Counted from the stretch's first letter, positions 1 through 6,050 are shown. The stretch is DNA of 6,050 bases from JBAXPW01 sp037132015 (GCA_037132015.1 JBAXPW010000082.1:1-6050); one strand, 5' to 3'. Program-made: numbers and translations. Notes: a model not told the origin generated them from the sequence alone.

Positions 1-22
1 AGGGGAGTTAAATTTAGCTTAA

Positions 23-1303
23 GTGGTGGTACAGTGGCGAGGGTTCATATCCGTATTAGGTGAACAAAATTTTAATATCTATAAATCAGATTCAGAAACA
101 CTTCGAAAGTATGAATATCTCCGTAATATGGCAATAAATCGTGAAATACTTATGGAACTGAAGCAATATCAAGGATTTGGATTTTTAAAGGATAGATTAT
201 TTACATTGTATAGATCCTTTACAGGTAGGTTAATGATACAGTATAAAAAGCAATGGATATGGTTGACTCTTGCTGATATGTTGCCTATTATTTCAATTTT
301 TACATATCTATTTATAATCATAACTCAGTTACAAATTGGAGAAATATCGACGGGAACATTTGTTTTTCTCTTTACGAATATTTTTATATTTTCAGGTGCT
401 CTCTCTCAATTAAGTTCATTCTTAGGTTCTCTAATATCAGATGGGCACTTTATGTATGATATTATTCATTTCTTTGATGTTAAACAAAATATTCATTTCA
501 AGAAAGTTTCGTCTTCACAAGAAGAAGACATTCTTGAAAAGTTAAAATATCCAGAAATTGTTTTGAAGAATGTATATTTTAAATATCAAAACTCAGATAA
601 GAATATATTATCCAATATTAATCTTACAATTCCATACGGCCAAAATATTGCATTAATAGGGGAAAATGGCGCAGGAAAAACGACGCTTGTTAAATTGTTG
701 CTTCGCATTTATGATCCAACAGAAGGAGAGGTATTAATAAATGGAGTAAGTCTAATAGACATTCCCGAATCACTATTATTTAAAATGTATTCTGCCTTAT
801 TTCAATCGTTTGGGAAATTTCATCTCACAATTAGAGAAAATTTGGACTTAGCCTCGGGAAGACAATTGACTGATGAGGAATGTATTCACGCATTGAAATT
901 ATCAAATGCATGGAATTTCATTAAAGATTTTCCACAGCAACTTGATCAGCAACTAGGGCCCACTTATAGAGATGGTGTAGATCTTTCAGGTGGTCAATGG
1001 CAACAATTGGCAATTGCAAGAACTCTTGTTAGAGGTGCACCAGTCATGATATTAGATGAGCCAACTTCGTCAATTGATGCAAAAGCAGAAACTGAGATTT
1101 TTGATAGACTACATAAACAAACAAAAAATAATACGCTTATTTTTATTTCTCATAGGTTTTCTACTATAAAAGATGCAGAAAGAATAATAGTATTAGATAA
1201 AGGGAAAATTGTAGAAGATGGGGAACATATAAAATTAATAAAAGATAATCAAAAATATGCAAAATTATACTCTATGCAAGCAGAACGATATGCGAGAGAG
1301 TGA
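23..1303 (+). CDS. ABC exporter (permease-ATPase fusion), N-terminally truncated
   Basis: This is the C-terminal part of a half-size ABC exporter that would use ATP to move a substrate (peptide, lipid or drug; not determinable) across the cytoplasmic membrane. Numbering starts at the GTG. Residues 8-70 resemble the second intracellular loop region. Helices TM5 (about 78-101) and TM6 (about 108-139) follow. The nucleotide-binding domain (about 178-420) is complete: A-loop Y188, Walker A GENGAGKT 213-220, Q-loop Q261, signature LSGGQ 321-325, Walker B VMILDEP 341-347 with catalytic E346, D-loop SSID 349-352 and switch H377. The LSGGQWQ form recalls lantibiotic-type exporters such as NisT, but no precursor peptide gene is visible. 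A normal half-exporter has about 570-600 residues; this has 426 and lacks TM1-TM4. A TAA at 20-22 is in frame just before GTG 23, so the missing part is cut off by a nonsense or frameshift change, or by a rearrangement. It may be a pseudogene. The 3' end lies 3 bp from the convergent response regulator gene. Confidence 0.85.
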   Translation: MVVQWRGFISVLGEQNFNIYKSDSETLRKYEYLRNMAINREILMELKQYQGFGFLKDRLFTLYRSFTGRLMIQYKKQWIWLTLADMLPIISIFTYLFIIITQLQIGEISTGTFVFLFTNIFIFSGALSQLSSFLGSLISDGHFMYDIIHFFDVKQNIHFKKVSSSQEEDILEKLKYPEIVLKNVYFKYQNSDKNILSNINLTIPYGQNIALIGENGAGKTTLVKLLLRIYDPTEGEVLINGVSLIDIPESLLFKMYSALFQSFGKFHLTIRENLDLASGRQLTDEECIHALKLSNAWNFIKDFPQQLDQQLGPTYRDGVDLSGGQWQQLAIARTLVRGAPVMILDEPTSSIDAKAETEIFDRLHKQTKNNTLIFISHRFSTIKDAERIIVLDKGKIVEDGEHIKLIKDNQKYAKLYSMQAERYARE

Positions 1304-1306
1304 TTA

Positions 1307-1687
1307 TTAATTTTTCAGAATAGTTTGTATTTTTTCAACTAATTGTTCAAGTGAAATATCGCTTTTTACTACATAATCAGTAGCGCCTAATGACATTCCT
1401 TTGTCAATATCATCCTTCTGTCCAAGATTGGAGGCTATAATAATTGGAACATTGCTCCATTTTATATTTTTTTTTAGCTCTGTAAGAACATCAAATCCAT
1501 TTTTCAGTGGCATTATAAGATCGAGTAATATTAGATCTGGAATTTTATTTTCAAGATACGTAAAAACTTCGGCTCCATCTCGAGCAATTTGCACCTCATA
1601 ACCCACTTTAGTTAATTTTATTCGATAAGCGGATGCTAGGAAAATATCATCTTCCGCAACAAGAATGTATTGTTGGATTGTGTTCAT
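1307..1687 (-). CDS. Single-domain response regulator (receiver only)
   Basis: This is a 126-residue cytoplasmic CheY-like receiver that should accept phosphate from a histidine kinase, most likely the one encoded 46 bp upstream on the same strand. The receiver landmarks are present: acidic pair E12-D13 (with D14), phosphoacceptor D56 in LILLDLIMP, the switch residue S86 in the IIIAS strand, Y105 as the aromatic switch and K108 as the conserved lysine. The usual Pro after that lysine is Ser109. The domain fills the whole protein and there is no DNA-binding, cyclase or other output domain. It must therefore act by protein contact or as a phosphorelay intermediate. The ATG at 1685-1687 fits because the first beta strand begins at residue 7. 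No Shine-Dalgarno is visible upstream. Transcription with the kinase is likely but inferred from spacing only. Confidence 0.93.
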   Translation of the reverse strand: MNTIQQYILVAEDDIFLASAYRIKLTKVGYEVQIARDGAEVFTYLENKIPDLILLDLIMPLKNGFDVLTELKKNIKWSNVPIIIASNLGQKDDIDKGMSLGATDYVVKSDISLEQLVEKIQTILKN

Positions 1688-1733
1688 ATATTACGAATAT
1701 AATTGGTTGACATATAATTGTAGTATACTATTT

Positions 1734-4100
1734 TTAAGCGAGCGTTACCTCTCCTTTTTTCCCTTCCGATCCTTTAAGTGGTATTGAAAATGAAAATGTT
1801 GAGCCATTATTTTCCTTACTTTCAAACCATATTTTTCCACCAGAAGATTCAATTATGGATTTTGCTAAATAGAGTCCTAGTCCATTTCCATCTGTCTCTT
1901 TCTTTATAATATTAGTAGCTCGAAAGAATTTATCAAATATTTTATGTTGTTCATTTATTGGAATACCGTATCCTGAATCGATAACTTTTGAAATAAGGTT
2001 TTCATGATCGATTGATATTAACACATCTACAGAGCTATTTTGAGGGCTGTATTTTATAGCGTTTGTTAGAAGATTGATATATATTTGTCTTATGAGTTTT
2101 TCGTCAATATTGATTAATGGGAGATCATTTGGGATATCTACTTGAATATTTATATCTCTCGATTTTGCTTTAATTGATACATCGTCTATGATTGTACGAA
2201 TCATTTTGAGTATATTTGTTGGTTTTGGATCGATGATTATTCGTCCCGATTCTATCCTTGATACGTTTAATAAATCGTTTACTAGTATGATCATGCGATC
2301 ATTTGACTGATAAATATTCTGGATAATTTCAATTTGTTCTTTTGTAAGAGTTCCAATATCTCCATTTATCAACATTCCAAGAAACCATTTGATAGCTGAT
2401 AATGGAGTTCGAAGTTGGTGAGATGCAAGAGAAATAAATTCTGTTTTCATGCGATCAATTTCTTTAGCTTTTGTTATATCTCTTTCAATACTTACAAAAA
2501 AATTAACCTGTCCATCTTTTCCTAAAATAGGAGAAATATGGACATCAGTGTAGTAAATTTCTCCGCTTTTTCTCTTATTCCTAATTTCTCCTGAAAAGGA
2601 TTTTTTATCTGTTTTTATAGTCTTCCATAAAGTTTCGTAAAATGATATTTCCATAAGTCCTCCCCAAAGATTTTTTGCACCCGCTTTATGACCAATTATT
2701 TCATCCAAAGCAAAACCTGAATCTTTGGCTATAGCAGAATTAGCAAATATAATAATGCCGTCTGGATCAGTTATAACAATATGATCTGTAGAGTTTTCGA
2801 CTGCAAGTTTATATTTATGAAGCTCGTGTGATTGATTTTCTGAGATTAATTTTTCATCTTTGACATCCTCTAATACATTAAGTAGAGCCTTTCGTTGATT
2901 TTCAAGGTCTTGTTTTTGAAGTACAATTTCAATTGTTTGATCTGTCGATTTCTGTTCAAGAATGGTATACTTTTCTTTCAGTTTCATAGACATGATATTT
3001 AGTGCATTACTAATATTTTCGATTTCATCACTGGAATTGATTTTTAGAGGAGCTGAAAAAATTCCTTTACTTAAATTTTCTGAAAAAGACACGATCTTTC
3101 TTATAGGTTGAAAAAGTATTCGTATATATAGAGAAGTGATAGCAATAATGATAATCAGACCAATAATTTCTGCTACAGCTATAAATGATGCAACAAGAAA
3201 GGCTGATTGAATGATATCTTCTGTATATGTTTCAGAAAAAATATAAAAATTAAAGTCAGGAAGCTTATAGATTGAAAGTATCTCTAGTTTTTTATCCTCT
3301 TTATCGTTAATATCAAACATTTCATCTTTACCCTTGCGAGATACAACATCTTGAAGTTGGTTATATTGTAAAGGTTGAATATTTGAGATATGGTATTTTT
3401 GGAATATTTTGTTTTTTTCGTTTTGATTTTTTATCAAACCCAAAGAGTGAAAAAGCCTATTGGAATTATTTGCAAATAGAATAATACCCGTGTTATCTGT
3501 CAAAATATTTTTTTCGAATGAAATGCTTGTATTTACTTTTAATTTATTATCAATATATGAGGAAGAAAGAGCTGTAACAACAACTCCTTGCACCTTATTT
3601 TTGAAATAAATTGGGTTCGAGTAGTAGTATGCTAGTTTTTTTGTTGATTTATCGATTATTGACTCAAGATTTGAGGACCCTTTTATCGCTGATTTAAAAA
3701 ATTCAAAGTTTGAAAAATTTGTATCTAAGTAGCTTTTATTGCTTGATATTCGAACAATGCCATTTTTATCGAGTAAAAATAATCCAGAGTATTGGTTATA
3801 TATTTTTTGATACTGGTCATACGACGACTGAAGAGCAACTTGATTTTGTTTTGAAGGATTACCAATATATGCAATTGTGTTTGGTTCGGATGATAATATT
3901 TCACTCATTAGTGTGTTTGCACTAAACATTTCATTTATCTGATGAGATTTTTGATGATTAATTTGGAGTAATAGCGTTTTTCTTTGTTTATACAATGTGT
4001 CTTTTGTGAAGCTAAAGGCAAACATAGTTGTAAGAATATTTACAACTAAAATAATTGCAAAGATGGAGAAAATTAGTTTTTTTGAGAGTGAATATTTCAT
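1734..4100 (-). CDS. Membrane sensor histidine kinase (dCache-HAMP-PAS-HisKA-HATPase)
   Basis: This protein should sense an external cue and autophosphorylate, then pass phosphate to a receiver, probably the downstream gene product. Numbering is from the ATG at 4098-4100 (788 aa). It has TM1 at about 9-29 and an extracytoplasmic double-Cache region at about 33-293. The membrane-distal part of this region contains the LDKNGIVRISSN strand pair, and the proximal part begins near ILTDNTGIILFAN. TM2 is at about 299-325. HAMP is at about 326-378 (P332, D358-E359), a coiled coil at about 378-430, and PAS at about 430-546. HisKA is at about 549-615 with phosphoacceptor H561 in SHQLRTP. HATPase_c ends near 776, with N-box N680, G1 box DSGYG 708-712, F-box near 721-728 and G2 box DGNGLGL 737-743. 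All catalytic boxes look intact. A GTG at 4119-4121 would add seven residues. I prefer the ATG because a possible -10 lies between the two codons and a basic stretch then leads directly into TM1. Neither start has a Shine-Dalgarno. Confidence 0.93.
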   Translation of the reverse strand: MKYSLSKKLIFSIFAIILVVNILTTMFAFSFTKDTLYKQRKTLLLQINHQKSHQINEMFSANTLMSEILSSEPNTIAYIGNPSKQNQVALQSSYDQYQKIYNQYSGLFLLDKNGIVRISSNKSYLDTNFSNFEFFKSAIKGSSNLESIIDKSTKKLAYYYSNPIYFKNKVQGVVVTALSSSYIDNKLKVNTSISFEKNILTDNTGIILFANNSNRLFHSLGLIKNQNEKNKIFQKYHISNIQPLQYNQLQDVVSRKGKDEMFDINDKEDKKLEILSIYKLPDFNFYIFSETYTEDIIQSAFLVASFIAVAEIIGLIIIIAITSLYIRILFQPIRKIVSFSENLSKGIFSAPLKINSSDEIENISNALNIMSMKLKEKYTILEQKSTDQTIEIVLQKQDLENQRKALLNVLEDVKDEKLISENQSHELHKYKLAVENSTDHIVITDPDGIIIFANSAIAKDSGFALDEIIGHKAGAKNLWGGLMEISFYETLWKTIKTDKKSFSGEIRNKRKSGEIYYTDVHISPILGKDGQVNFFVSIERDITKAKEIDRMKTEFISLASHQLRTPLSAIKWFLGMLINGDIGTLTKEQIEIIQNIYQSNDRMIILVNDLLNVSRIESGRIIIDPKPTNILKMIRTIIDDVSIKAKSRDINIQVDIPNDLPLINIDEKLIRQIYINLLTNAIKYSPQNSSVDVLISIDHENLISKVIDSGYGIPINEQHKIFDKFFRATNIIKKETDGNGLGLYLAKSIIESSGGKIWFESKENNGSTFSFSIPLKGSEGKKGEVTLA

Positions 4101-4112
4101 GATGATATTTCT

Positions 4113-4118
4113 ATTATG
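4113..4118 (-). promoter_or_regulatory. Possible -10 element of the kinase/response regulator operon
   Basis: Reading the minus strand, these bases are CATAAT, one mismatch from TATAAT, ending 12 bases before the kinase ATG at 4100. A transcript would start only a few bases before that ATG, so the mRNA would be nearly leaderless, in keeping with the absent Shine-Dalgarno. No good -35 is seen; the bases 17 upstream read AATTCA. In such AT-rich DNA this match could be chance. Confidence 0.3.
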
Positions 4119-4125
4119 CACAATT

Positions 4126-4131
4126 TATGAT
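4126..4131 (+). promoter_or_regulatory. Possible -10 element of the 7TM-PAS sensor gene
   Basis: TATGAT is one mismatch from TATAAT and ends 11 bases before the ATG at 4143, which predicts a leader of about five bases or fewer. No convincing -35 is present (TGATAT lies 17 bases upstream). It is back to back with the candidate -10 of the kinase operon, seven bases away. RNA polymerase could hardly occupy both at once. Confidence 0.3.
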
Positions 4132-4142
4132 AGCATGAATTA

Positions 4143-5414
4143 ATGATAAATTCTTTTGTTTTTCTTAGTATTCAGACGCTAATTTTATGGTTTCTTGTCA
4201 TCCTATTTCATAGGCAAAAAAAACGGTATACACTTATTCCACTATATTCATACATAGCAGTCCTTACATTACTCACTCATAATTTAAGTGATTTAGGTTT
4301 TGCAGTTATTGAAAATCAATGGTTCTTCTTGATATCTTCTTTTTCTTTTTTTACTGCATTAATGTTGGGAATTCTTTTTTTATATTTGTTTGAAGGTCCT
4401 CGAGCTACACGTATAGCGCTGATTGTAATTCTTTACACTTCAATATTGTATATAGGAATTGTTGTATTATTACATTTTCAGGTTGATACTTCAAAATGGG
4501 TGCAACCTTCGTTTGAACGATTTAAATACTATTTTTGGTCAATTTTAGCAATTATTTTAGATGTTCTTTTTATTTCAATAGTATGGGAATTGTTTGCGAA
4601 GGTAAAAAGAATGCCATTAGTTTTACGAATATTTTTAGTTATTTTTGGTATGTATTTGGTTGATACATTGGTTTTTGTTACTGGAGTTTTTGGATCAAAA
4701 GATATATATTTTTCAATCTTACAATCAGATGTAGTCATTAGATTTGTATTAGCACTTATAGTAACCCCAATTGCTCATTTTTATCTCAAAAGTAAAGGAT
4801 ATCTTGAAGAAACAAGAGATAAACCTAATAGTATGTGGGAGATATTTAATTTTCGATCGGATCTTGAAGTCAAAATTAAGACAATGGAGGAGATGTTAAA
4901 GTGGGAAAAGGAAATGCAGATAAAACTTGAAGAATCAAAAGAAACTTATCTTCTTGCTTTAGAAGGTACAAATGCTGGTATATTTGATTGGGACATTGAT
5001 AATAAAGAGATAAATTATTCAGCTAAATTTTGTAATTTACTTGGATATGAAGAAGGTCAACTATCTAAAGAGATAGATGTGTTTCTTCATATTTCTCATC
5101 CTGACGATTATGAAAAAACAACAAACCATGTTAATGATTGTTTCGAACATAAAAGGAATATTTATATTGAACATAGATTGAAATTAAAAGATGGAGGATT
5201 CAAATGGTTTTTGAGTAGTGGAGTAATAAAGTATAGTGCATCTGGGAAACCAGTTCGTGTAGTGGGTTCAATTATTGATATTAACGATAGAAAACTATTA
5301 AATGAATCTTTTCAAGAAAAGGTGAAGGAGCTTGAAGAAATCAATAAGATGATGGTTGATCGCGAATTGAAGATGATTGAACTAAAAGAAGAATTGAAAA
5401 AGTTAAAAAGTTGA
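4143..5414 (+). CDS. Seven-helix (VUPS-like) membrane sensor with PAS and coiled coil, no output domain
   Basis: This is a 423-residue membrane sensor. Seven hydrophobic helices are visible at about 3-22, 32-52, 58-83, 89-112, 129-151, 158-182 and 189-214. The second to fourth, with IPLYSYIAVLTLL and LYLFEGPRATR, resemble the vitamin-uptake-like sensor (VUPS) membrane domain, which I assign by memory of its pattern. A charged coiled-coil linker (about 236-268) leads to one PAS_3-type PAS domain (about 268-384) with GIFDWDID, the HPDDYE turn, the KDGGFKWF strand and the closing GSIIDINDRK. The protein then ends in a heptad-like helix (about 388-422). That helix resembles linkers that normally precede a HisKA domain, but no kinase, cyclase or DNA-binding domain follows in any frame before the convergent GNAT gene. 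The ATG start is supported by TM1 beginning at residue 3. The gene diverges from the kinase operon, so a shared signalling role is likely but inferred. Confidence 0.85.
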   Translation: MINSFVFLSIQTLILWFLVILFHRQKKRYTLIPLYSYIAVLTLLTHNLSDLGFAVIENQWFFLISSFSFFTALMLGILFLYLFEGPRATRIALIVILYTSILYIGIVVLLHFQVDTSKWVQPSFERFKYYFWSILAIILDVLFISIVWELFAKVKRMPLVLRIFLVIFGMYLVDTLVFVTGVFGSKDIYFSILQSDVVIRFVLALIVTPIAHFYLKSKGYLEETRDKPNSMWEIFNFRSDLEVKIKTMEEMLKWEKEMQIKLEESKETYLLALEGTNAGIFDWDIDNKEINYSAKFCNLLGYEEGQLSKEIDVFLHISHPDDYEKTTNHVNDCFEHKRNIYIEHRLKLKDGGFKWFLSSGVIKYSASGKPVRVVGSIIDINDRKLLNESFQEKVKELEEINKMMVDRELKMIELKEELKKLKS

Positions 5415-5418
5415 TCGT

Positions 5419-5952
5419 TTATTTTTTATTAGATGGATAGATTAAATATTCTACAATATCTAATATAGTATTATTCAATGATTGTTTTTTATATTCCTTT
5501 TTTACTATTCCGCCTAAAGAATCAACAATTTTACGACTAGCAATATTATTTCGATCAACAGGATAAGTTATGTGAGTATATTTGATATTTTTATCAATCC
5601 AACTTTTTAATCCTGTTACGGCTTCTCTTCCATATTTGTGTCCATGTGCTCCAACTTTGATCCAGATGCCGAGTTCAGGAGTCTCAGTATTTATACCATG
5701 AATTCCTCCATGTCCAATAAATTCATTTGTTTCTTTGTTTTGAATAACGACTTGCAACTCTTCACCTTTCTGCATTTTTTCACGAGATGATTGAATAAAA
5801 GATATAGTTTCCTCGATTTTATCTGCTGGTTTTGGGAACATATGTATAGTCAATTCAGAAGTAAATTCTTTGAATATGTCTTCAGCATATTGTTCTGAAG
5901 TAGGTAAAAGTCTCAAATGATCGGTGATGATTTTGATATTCAATAGATTCAT
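5419..5952 (-). CDS. GNAT family N-acetyltransferase, RimJ/RimL-like
   Basis: This is a 177-residue cytoplasmic acetyltransferase (numbered from the ATG at 5950-5952) expected to move an acetyl group from acetyl-CoA to an amine of an unknown substrate. The opening ITDHLRLLP matches the start of the RimJ/RimL subgroup. The central strand TPELGIWI and the following AHGHKYGREA loop (about 102-111) form motif A, the CoA pyrophosphate site. The segment VDRNNIASRKIVDSLGG (about 132-148) is the typical GNAT DxxNxxSxxxxxxLGG region. Motif A differs from the usual HGxGYG: the second glycine position is Lys106. An upstream in-frame ATG at 5979 would add nine residues (MYWKLITII), but family members usually begin close to the TERL-like motif, so the shorter form is preferred. 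Neither start has a Shine-Dalgarno. The 3' end is 4 bp from the convergent sensor gene. No functional link to the signalling genes is evident. Confidence 0.88.
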   Translation of the reverse strand: MNLLNIKIITDHLRLLPTSEQYAEDIFKEFTSELTIHMFPKPADKIEETISFIQSSREKMQKGEELQVVIQNKETNEFIGHGGIHGINTETPELGIWIKVGAHGHKYGREAVTGLKSWIDKNIKYTHITYPVDRNNIASRKIVDSLGGIVKKEYKKQSLNNTILDIVEYLIYPSNKK

Positions 5953-5999
5953 AATAATTGTTATTAATTTCCAATACATATCGAAATGAGACTAGTGTT

Positions 6000-6028
6000 C
6001 CAAAATAGTAAGTTGTGTGTTATTTTGG
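6000..6028. repeat. 8-bp inverted repeat upstream of the GNAT gene
   Basis: CCAAAATA at 6000-6007 is exactly inverted as TATTTTGG at 6021-6028, with a 13-base loop. It lies 47 bp before the preferred GNAT start, where an operator or promoter-proximal site would be expected. It could also be the end of a terminator for a gene beyond the right edge, although it has only two G-C pairs per arm and no T-run after either arm. A repeat of this size can arise by chance in AT-rich DNA, so its role is unproven. The rest of 5953-6050 contains no gene that I can support. Confidence 0.35.
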
Positions 6029-6050
6029 TCAGCTTTCAATTTAACAGTGC

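Noticed and set aside
1301..1303. TGA read as glycine (code 25, as in Gracilibacteria/SR1)
   Set aside because: TGA ends the exporter and sensor genes at sensible places and never occurs inside the long frames, so it behaves as a stop.
1401..1601. Open frame on the + strand inside the receiver gene, and similar frames at 3710-3925 (+) and 4529-4738 (-)
   Set aside because: They lie opposite well-supported genes, show no recognisable domain and are expected shadows of AT-rich coding DNA.
1707..1718. TTGACA followed at once by TATAAT on the + strand, in the gap between receiver and kinase
   Set aside because: The two hexamers touch, with no 16-18 bp spacer. No -10 lies 17 bases after TTGACA, and transcription would run antisense into the kinase.
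1721..1730. Perfect 10-bp palindrome TAGTATACTA between the kinase and receiver genes, containing TATACT on both strands
   Set aside because: Several 10-bp palindromes are expected by chance in 6 kb, no -35 at normal spacing goes with either TATACT, and the two genes are most simply one operon.
2292..2457. Ten-base direct repeat CATGCGATCA at 2292-2301 and 2448-2457
   Set aside because: Both copies lie in the kinase gene and encode the same Asp-Arg-Met triplet in two helices of the HisKA domain, so this is codon coincidence.
1..6050. CRISPR array, tRNA or rRNA gene, insertion sequence, toxin-antitoxin or phage-defence genes
   Set aside because: No regularly spaced repeats, cloverleaf-like GC-rich segments, transposase motifs or small paired ORFs were seen on either strand.

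Overview
The window is AT-rich (roughly 30% G+C by eye) and packed with five protein genes separated by very small gaps. The base composition, short spacers, lack of clear Shine-Dalgarno sequences, and the style of the proteins all suggest a member of the Candidate Phyla Radiation (Patescibacteria, possibly a Parcubacteria-type lineage). The protein traits are a free-standing receiver domain ending in the GATDYVVKSD style, a kinase with the SHQLRTPLSAIKW-type H-box, a kinase-less 7TM-PAS sensor, and a RimJ/RimL-like acetyltransferase. This placement rests on remembered family character, not on a search. The genetic code looks standard: TGA occurs as a terminal codon and none interrupts the long reading frames.

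Layout. (1) 23-1303 (+): the C-terminal two thirds of an ABC exporter, with the last two membrane helices and a complete ATPase domain. The first four helices are missing, and an in-frame TAA sits directly before the first possible start, so the gene is truncated, frameshifted or newly shortened. (2) 1307-1687 (-): a single-domain response regulator. (3) 1734-4100 (-): a membrane histidine kinase with dCache, HAMP, coiled coil, PAS, HisKA and HATPase regions. It is transcribed toward the response regulator with a 46-bp gap, so the two look like an operon. (4) 4143-5414 (+): a divergent gene for a seven-helix (VUPS-like) sensor fused to PAS and a coiled coil, with no kinase or other output. (5) 5419-5952 (-): a GNAT acetyltransferase.

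The central 4.1 kb reads as a signalling locus. A kinase/receiver pair is transcribed away from a second, output-less membrane sensor, across a 42-bp divergent start region in which the two promoters must overlap. No DNA-binding or enzymatic output domain is encoded next to it, so the target is either elsewhere or a direct protein contact. The flanking ABC and GNAT genes converge on this locus with gaps of 3 and 4 bp, and no strong terminator hairpin is visible at either junction. The last ~100 bases carry only a possible GNAT promoter region with an 8-bp inverted repeat.

Nothing here is convincingly a new defence or mobile system. The features most worth following are the truncated exporter with a possible ATPase-signature remnant at its 5' end, and the kinase-less sensor paired head-to-head with the kinase operon.
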